A stretch of DNA of 64,000 nt. It comes from Plumapathes pennacea. Lineage: Eukaryota; Cnidaria; Anthozoa; Antipatharia; Myriopathidae. Below, piece by piece: positions 57,741 to 64,000 of the stretch. The notes under the pieces are model-generated. The model saw only the letters and a program-made list of their open reading frames with translations. It searched no databases and was not told the DNA's origin. Position 1 is the stretch's first letter. Each line of letters starts with the position of its first letter. The stretch spans positions 6,620,001-6,684,000 of the forward strand of contig OZ038464.1 in assembly GCA_964036295.1 (NCBI GenBank), given 5' to 3'. The translations under genes and the position numbers were made by a program.

Positions 57741-59098
57741 TCCCCGAGCGAAGCGAAGCGATGTGAGGGTAATAATCACAGCGCTAATGCAGCAAATTCG
57801 CTTTGTGTGGAGACTCCAAGCGAGTCGCCATCTCGAAATCTAATGTTCGTCAGTCAGTCTGTCAGTCTGTCAGTCTGTCATAGGGCGACCTCTAAGGCAA
57901 TGACGTAATAATAATTATCGATTAGCGTCAAAGCGAGGTCAAACAAAGGTTTGAACGAAGCAACAACTGTACGTAACTGCGTTCACGAAAATGAATTTGA
58001 AAACTGGAAAACTTGACACAGCACGGTCTCGCGAAGCTCGTCTGCAAAAGGGAATGGAACTAGCACGGGCAAGGCAAAATCGTGAAACAATCGAACAGCG
58101 CCAAATACGTCTAGAGAAAAGACGACAAACATTTGATAACCGACAGCATCATGAACGGAGCGTGCCGAAGAAACGGCTCCGCAAAGGGAACAGCGCTTGG
58201 AAGCAAATCGGGAGCTTCAGACACCGTTTGTGTTAAACTCAGATCCTTATTCAGAAAGGACAAGCAACAAAGGTTAGTCAGTGGAAAGCGAACAATCACC
58301 GTGACAAATATATTCTACCCGTATCTTGTAACTCGATCACTTCAAGAATGTATTAAAATCTGTATGCTGATCATTTTCCCTCGAAGTATTGTTTTAATAC
58401 GCTTCTGTCGCCAGTTTCGGCTACCGTATTGGCTCAGAGCAATCGGAACTTGGAGTCTTGAATGATTTAGTCAGATGACTTATTTTTCTGTCAAGACTAA
58501 AACTGTAACAAATACTGTAATTTGACATGCGGTGATTGCAGCGAGAATCGTTCACAAGCCTTTAGAAGTATGACTAGGTCTGAAGCCCGTGTATAATTTG
58601 AAGTAAACCGTTCAAGTTTTGCTTTGATTCTGGGAGAAATCATGTTGTTTTGAGCGCGTTCACGTACAAAACAATTCGGCTCATTAAGCATGCATGCCTG
58701 AGTCTTGTGCATGCAATCCAGAGTAAAAACAAATTGCACAGGAAGCCTATTTAATTGTACTGCCTATGAATTCAAAATTGGAAAATCAGTGTTCCTTTTT
58801 TTCCGTACTACGACGGCCGACCAACTTCAAAATTTGAATATTAAATTTGAGAACGTGCTTGGCAGACTGTATGAATTAATTTGACGTGCAGACCGTGGGA
58901 AATACGTACTTCGTCAAGCAATCGACTCTTATAACACACACCATTCTTTTTCTCCTTCCTTTGCGTGTAGCACTTGACTTCGAAGAGAAGATTGAGTCAA
59001 CATTTCGGCAAAACAAAGGCTACTCTTGCTGGGAGTACCAAAGTAAAAGTCCCATCAATGGCAGAGCGAGGGGGTATCTGCGATTATCGTATTTCTAG
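57741..59098 (+). mobile_element. Helitron family B, third copy
   Basis: 1358 bp, from TCCCCGAGCGAAGCGAAGCG to GCGATTATCGTATTTCTAG|T. The flanks are halves of a repeat unit seen intact at about 59320-59360 (GACTCGTTATA...TAGTTTCGTA), a second empty-site comparison. A coding piece at 57991-58236 begins MNLKTGKLDTARSREARLQK; the 23-residue repeats are mostly lost. Confidence 0.82.
57991..58236 (+). pseudogene. Shortened coding piece of Helitron B
   Basis: 81 codons, homologous to 43697-44161 at the N-terminus, then ENRETIEQRQ-like residues and a frame change before a stop. It shares NRETIEQRQ-type words with the minus copy at 34450-35112. Confidence 0.6.
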
Positions 59099-59560
59099 TA
59101 GTTTCGTATTAACGTAACACACTCCAGCCAAACAAACCTGTTTCTCGTGCTCTTCGAACGGTGGTGAAATAGATTCACAGTAAAATTTCCTGTCGACTTT
59201 TCAGTCGATTTTTCATTAGCGACAAAACCCGCTAGAGACAATTTTTGTAAACAAACAACTCAGACAAACCACAGTCGATCTGGTCATGAAATCATGTGTC
59301 AACAAACATATCATGCGAGGTAAACCAGATTTTGACTCGTTATAATAGTTTCGTAACGTAACACACTCCAGCCGAACAAAACTGTTTCTCGTGCTATTCG
59401 AACGGTGGTGAAAAGGATTCACAGTAAAATTTCCTGTCGATTTTTCATTAGTGACAGAATCCGCTCGAGACAATTTTATAAACAAACAACTCAGACATAC
59501 CACAGTCGATCTGCATTTGCAATTATGGCATGAAATCATGTGTCAACAAACATATCAGCG
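59099..59560. repeat. Tandem repeat of about 240 bp
   Basis: Two units (59099-59344 and 59345-59560) sharing AACGTAACACACTCCAGCC and ACAGTAAAATTTCCTGTCGA. The tail of a further unit lies left of the Helitron (57700-57740), so the Helitron inserted into a unit. Confidence 0.75.
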
Positions 59561-60133
59561 AACGCAAAAAAACTCGGAATAAGCTTTTACCTTTGCCAAA
59601 ACATATGTCATGGTCACACCATACAGCTGTGCTCCTTCTTTTGTGAGCGGAGCGTATATTCGCAAATGTGTCCAGAAATGTCGCTCTAAATGTGAATCTG
59701 TGTCGCCTGTTTGCCAGATACTACGGATATGTCAGCCGGGGGCTGAAGGGGGAGCAGATTTCCACATGCAACCAAAGAATCGGCAACGCTCACAGCCGCC
59801 ATTAAATAATGCCTTGAATTTCCACGTGCGAGAGAGCCAATTATATTTAGAAAACCCCTCCCTGGAGAGGTAATTTCGCTTCTGACATTCTGTCGCAAAG
59901 TTCTAACATTAGCACGGAAACCCTTTACTGGAAATCTCTCTGTGCATTCTTTGTGTTAAGTAGATAATAAAAGACAAACTTTCTCACAGGACCTGTACCA
60001 CGGCGGCTTTAATATGGATAACACTTCGTGCTCCTCCCCCCTCAGTAGTTTTTGCCACCTAGAGGGGGAGCATTTTAATGACCTAATGAGATGGGCCGAA
60101 CGGCTGTTCAACTATCGCCCAAACGCCGACATA

Positions 60134-60162
60134 GAAGCTATTTGCATATTGCAAATAGCTTC
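60134..60162. repeat. 29-bp near-perfect palindrome at the insertion edge
   Basis: GAAGCTATTTGCA, TAT, TGCAAATAGCTTC. The last base is two positions before D2 resumes, so the palindrome marks the right edge of the 2.7-kb insertion. GTGAAGCTATTTGC also occurs near its left edge (about 57460-57473). Confidence 0.75.
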
Positions 60163-61091
60163 AAAAATGGGAACGGAGAACGGCATGGCTTTCTACTTCA
60201 CGGCATTGAGTTTTGATGTGCTTTGTTTGTTTCACTTTATAAATCTGGTATGCAATCGGCACTCTGCAGTCTGCATTTGTCGCACACCGGAATTTTCCTC
60301 GTTTCATCACGCGCGTAATAGTGCATGATAGTTTTTTGGTCAGCTGTTTTCCCCTGAATGGACGGGCTAAAGCTTTCGCAGCATTCAACATGGCAAACAA
60401 TGAAAAGCAATGAAAACAAGACCGTGTCGAGCGATGAAGAAATTAAAATTAAACAAAACAAAACAGATAGCGGCTCTTCTGTTCATATAAACAGCCACAT
60501 TTGTCATGTTTTCGTCGAGGCCTTGTTGACATTTTTACACGAGCTAGAGCTCGCGCGAGCGATTGCGTAATATTTCCGGTCGACTATCATGGGCGCTCTC
60601 TCTTGAACGTTTGATCGATTTCTATGATAGTTAATGATAGTAGGTGATAGTTTCGGGATCGCAAATATCATCAGCTGTCATTCACCGTTTGATCGGGGCT
60701 TAATGACCGCGCCCTGGTCTAGCGTTCAACTTCCGGTACGAGCAACTCCTGTTGACCATGTAATTTGAACGCGCAAATCTCGATACTTGTTAAATGCTTG
60801 GTGAGAACGACCACAAACAACTCCCACATGATTATGCTTCGCACATCCGTGAGCCAAAAATTACATACTTCACAACGTACCTGCATTGCTTAGTTTTATG
60901 AACGTCGTCTTCGAATTCATAAAAAGTTTGAGTTTGATGCCAAAGAGGGCAACGCAATAGCCGAGTTTCATATTCCCGGACAGCCTGGGACGAGATATCT
61001 TTTTGGCGCGTAATCGAGGCTAAAGCGGGGAGCATGACACTATTTACAGTGGCTTTATCAGTATTTACAGTGGTTTTTTCCAGTTTTTGAC

Positions 61092-61320
61092 ATGCTGAAA
61101 CATTGTTGTACCTACAACCGTACTAACAGTGTAGAAAAACAGAAGCAGCCGGGAAAATACCCAGAGTTGACGCATATAGCTTTCCATCCTTTTCCTTCTG
61201 ACAATCCGGACGGGACAGCACGACGGCGACGGCAGATCCGCGAGAGGATTGGGCAGAGAACGCGGTCGTGTCATGCATGTTCCAAGTACTTAAGCTGGTG
61301 TTACACCGGTCGATTTGCAA
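61092..61320 (+). pseudogene. THAP-like zinc-finger fragment in D2
   Basis: MLKHCCTYNRTNSVEKQKQP, then LTHIAFHPFPSDNP, then a basic stretch and CSKY where a THAP finger would have CxxH. It is the longer-reading copy of the fragment at 48844. It lacks a complete metal-binding set. Confidence 0.38.
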
Positions 61321-61511
61321 CGACGATTTGCAACGCCGATTTGCTCCAAATTCACTCAACGGTGTTGCAAGTTTTTGAATCACTTTTAAAAACTTGCAAG
61401 TCGTTGCAGAACTGCAAACATCGCAAAACATTGTTCGCCATGGGGTGTTACACCTAAACGATTTTTAGCGCAACTTCGTATCGTTGCAAATTGACCAGTG
61501 TAACACCACCT
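61294..61511. mobile_element. TTAA-flanked MITE in D2
   Basis: Twin of 49045-49262 at the same relative place, TTAA on both sides. Confidence 0.75.
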
Positions 61512-62632
61512 TTAAGCAGTAGCACGACGACTGAAGAGAACGCCGGATAGGCTGATTAGTTTTATTCTACCATTGTAAAATACTAGCGATTTATATGATC
61601 AAGGCCATTTAACCATGATACTGATATTAACCAACGAAAAGGCAGGTTAATTACGATTCGGTTGAACCTGAGGTTATCCAGCAGTTTTCGTATGAATGAC
61701 TATTAAATTAACCCTGTGATTGCTTTGGTTTTGCGTTTTCTACGCTTTCCGATTTATTTGCGATTGGTTGAAACAAGCTTAGCATGATTCTTGCCCAATC
61801 AAGAGTAAAAGCAAAACCTGGTTTCGACAGAAACACACCCCTTATACGACCCGCCGAATTAGTCAGTTTGACCCGGTCGCAGGCGTCATACCGTCGAACT
61901 GCGCGTCAGCCGCACCTGCTTCTCAGCTAATCTCTAGAATGGTGACTCGGGTTGAGCCAGGCCGAAAAGATGTGGTTCGAGTGTAAATAACAGCAAATGA
62001 ATATAACAATTTTCGGAACCAACGACGAATTGCTTATCGCAACCTCAATGGTTCATTACTGAGAGATTGTCAGTTTGTGTTTTGAACAGTCAGGCGGTTC
62101 TCAAGTATTGCCTAATCCGATTTACCGAGGTTGAAGAGTTCCGTCGCGAAAACAACAAACCTGATAAATCGCAAAACTCGCAAGAAGTCGACAAAATGGC
62201 AATAAAAAATGTAAACTGAAGAAAAACAAAATAAGCAATGGAAGAAAACGCCTTCATTGCAACTTAATTATATTTTTGAATGCCGTGAAAGGTGTCTTTA
62301 CATGACTTATAGGCTGCGTAGCAAGAGTTTCTGTAGGTTTCAAGGCGCACACGAACGCAAACGCTTGCTACACAGGCCACATCACTTGATACCTTAGTCT
62401 CAGCGGCTTTCTTGCAGGAACCCGCGAGCAAGCCACGGTTTTAAGTAAAGTTGCTTAGCAGCACAGCAGAGCTAAGAATGCCATACCACCAATTATTTTA
62501 CATTTAGTTCGAGGTCATCTGCACGCTCACTCTTCCCTCTGTCTGCTTACTCTTCAAATTTGTTGTGACGTTAAAGCTTCAACCTGTGCACAATGCTCAT
62601 GGGTTTAGCTTCCTAGCACATACACTATTTAC

Positions 62633-62731
62633 CTTGTCCCTTGAGTGCAAATCAGCTCCAGCATTGATTAATTTAGTCACCACCTCCAGATATCCATTCC
62701 ATGAAGCAAAATGTAATGGGGTCCACTCATC
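62633..62731 (-). CDS. Single ankyrin-repeat exon in D2
   Basis: Exactly 99 nt, phase 0 at both ends, acceptor TTTCTCACAG, donor AAG|GTAAATAG. It reads DEWTPLHFASWNGYLEVVTK, then LINAGADLHSRDK. It differs from the D1 twin at three residues: Asp for Ala at 1, Trp for Arg at 11 and Lys for Glu at 33. The frame and splice sites are intact in both, so either could be used in a transcript. Confidence 0.82.
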
Positions 62732-63056
62732 CTGTGAGAAAAGAAACCAGCGTTACAGACACATTGATAAATCAAACTTGTTAAGAACTTATTTATGAAC
62801 GTTTCCCACACCTGTCATACCTCTGATTACTATGAATATCTGTACGTGTTAACAGTACAAATATATTGCAACTTTATTTCACTTTCTGACAATAAAAAAA
62901 AATGGAGATGCAAAAGACTATAAACAAACCAAAGGCTAAAGTGCAATCACATAACACAGTTGCAACTTGCGCCGAAACTACTCAAATATTACTCATTACT
63001 TCGTCGCGTCACTAACTCGACAACAGCAGCTCCATCTTTTAAGTCTGAAAGCTTAA

Positions 63057-63593
63057 AGACCCGATCAAACGGTAAAGATAGTCAATGATAGTTCAAGCTC
63101 TCACGCCCAGTTGAACACGTACTTATCATGCACTATCCTGGACAATCATTAACTATCATTCGATTTGAACGTGTTCAAATTTTCCATGATAGTCGATGAG
63201 AATTTTTCTTGTTTGATCACGCGTATGATAGTGCATGATAGTTTTTCGGTCAGCTGTTTTACCCCTGAATGGACGGGCTCAGCATTCAAAATGGCAAGCA
63301 ATGAAAACCAATGAAAACAAGACGGTGTCGAGTGATGAAGAAAGTAAAATTAAACAAAACAAAATGGCTCTTCTGTTCATATAAACAGCCTCGTTTGTCA
63401 TGTTTTCGCCGAGGCGTTGTTGACAGTTTCACACGAACTAGAGCTTGCGCGAGCGATTGCGTAATACTTCCGGTCGACTATCATGGGCGCTCTTTCTTGA
63501 GCGTTTGATCGCTCTCTATGATAGTCGATAATAGTAGGTGAAACTTTCGGGATTGCAAGTATCATCAGCTGTCATTCACCGTTTGATCGGGGC
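63057..63593. mobile_element. TTAA-flanked GATAGT-rich element (D2)
   Basis: Twin of 50805-51344, same ends and TTAA flanks, 537 bp. Confidence 0.72.
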
Positions 63594-63732
63594 TTAATGA
63601 CTGCGCCCTGGTCTAGCGTTCAACTTCTGATCAACAATTGATCCCTCGGGCACTTTCGATAATACTCTAAGTAACTATTTATCCTTTAAGAAACTTAGCC
63701 TAAACTTAAAATACTTGATTAAACTTAAAAGA

Positions 63733-63953
63733 AAATAATTTTACTTCGTAAAGTTCTTCATAAAAACAGCTATTCAAGACTTCAACGGGACAACCATTGC
63801 ATTTTAAGCCGCAAAAAGTACTCAGATTTTGAAACAGCTCATGGGACGTTGACTCAACTATTTAGTACTAAGGATGTGAATCCGACTCCAGTTTGCCACC
63901 TTAAAAATAAGAACTTTGAATATTGCAACAGCAGTAGAAATGAACCAATGCAC
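63733..63953. repeat. Unit-start repeat X, copy 2
   Basis: Matches 56571-56795 with few changes. It indicates that another copy of the duplicated unit starts here and runs past the right edge. Confidence 0.8.
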
Positions 63954-64000
63954 GCTAATCCAGGCTATAAATTGATTGTCAGAAGCATCTCACGGGGAGG

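Larger units (their letters stand above)
56799..63730. repeat. Segmental duplication block D2, interrupted
   Basis: Matches D1 (46974-51480) in two parts, 56799-57436 and 60165-63730. The 2.7 kb between them (57437-60164) is an insertion carrying a Helitron B copy and tandem repeats. Order and orientation are the same as in D1. Confidence 0.88.

Noticed and set aside
59216-59539. Minus-strand frame with repeated RSTVVCLSCLF
   Set aside because: The repetition reflects the tandem 240-bp units; no start context or domain.

Overview
This window looks like nuclear DNA of an anthozoan cnidarian, most likely a stony coral. That is inference from three things: a Roco-type (Roc-COR-death domain) gene, genes split into many small exons by GT..AG introns, and a very dense load of short non-autonomous DNA transposons and Helitrons in AT-rich introns. 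There are no operons, ribosome-binding sites or other bacterial features. I joined exons by hand from reading frames, splice dinucleotides and matching intron phase.

Left part (1-9.6 kb): an F-box/leucine-rich-repeat gene on the minus strand. It starts at 9578 with a very long first exon that carries a C4 zinc ribbon, then an F-box exon at 5454-5595, then LRR exons down to 431. It runs off the left edge. Eight exons join in phase (920 codons). A short plus-strand exon with a strong start context (10344-10370) lies head-to-head with it.

Middle (15.7-29 kb): a Roco gene on the minus strand. Six phase-compatible exons encode a Roc GTPase, a COR domain, a Cys-rich segment and a C-terminal death domain with its stop codon. 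An ankyrin-repeat exon lies upstream at 28.9 kb. Two more one-repeat ankyrin exons, at 50.4 and 62.6 kb, are paralogous copies inside a segmental duplication. Whether those two belong to the Roco gene or to another ankyrin gene cannot be settled from DNA alone.

Right part (29-64 kb): mostly transposon layers and duplicated blocks. Two Helitron families are clear. Family A (about 1.1 kb) ends in a perfect 3' hairpin plus CTAG. Family B starts TCCCC, ends CTAG and carries an N-terminal coding piece with 23-residue (STPR-type) repeats. Both have related empty sites inside this same window that show insertion without target-site duplication. Other layers are TTAA-flanked and TAA/TTA-flanked miniature elements, a hAT-like element with arms of about 350 bp, a foldback element, and a near-identical pair of 277-bp elements. 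A block at 46.97-51.48 kb recurs at 56.80-63.73 kb with a 2.7-kb insertion. The start of a further unit begins at 63.73 kb, which suggests a tandem array continuing past the right edge.
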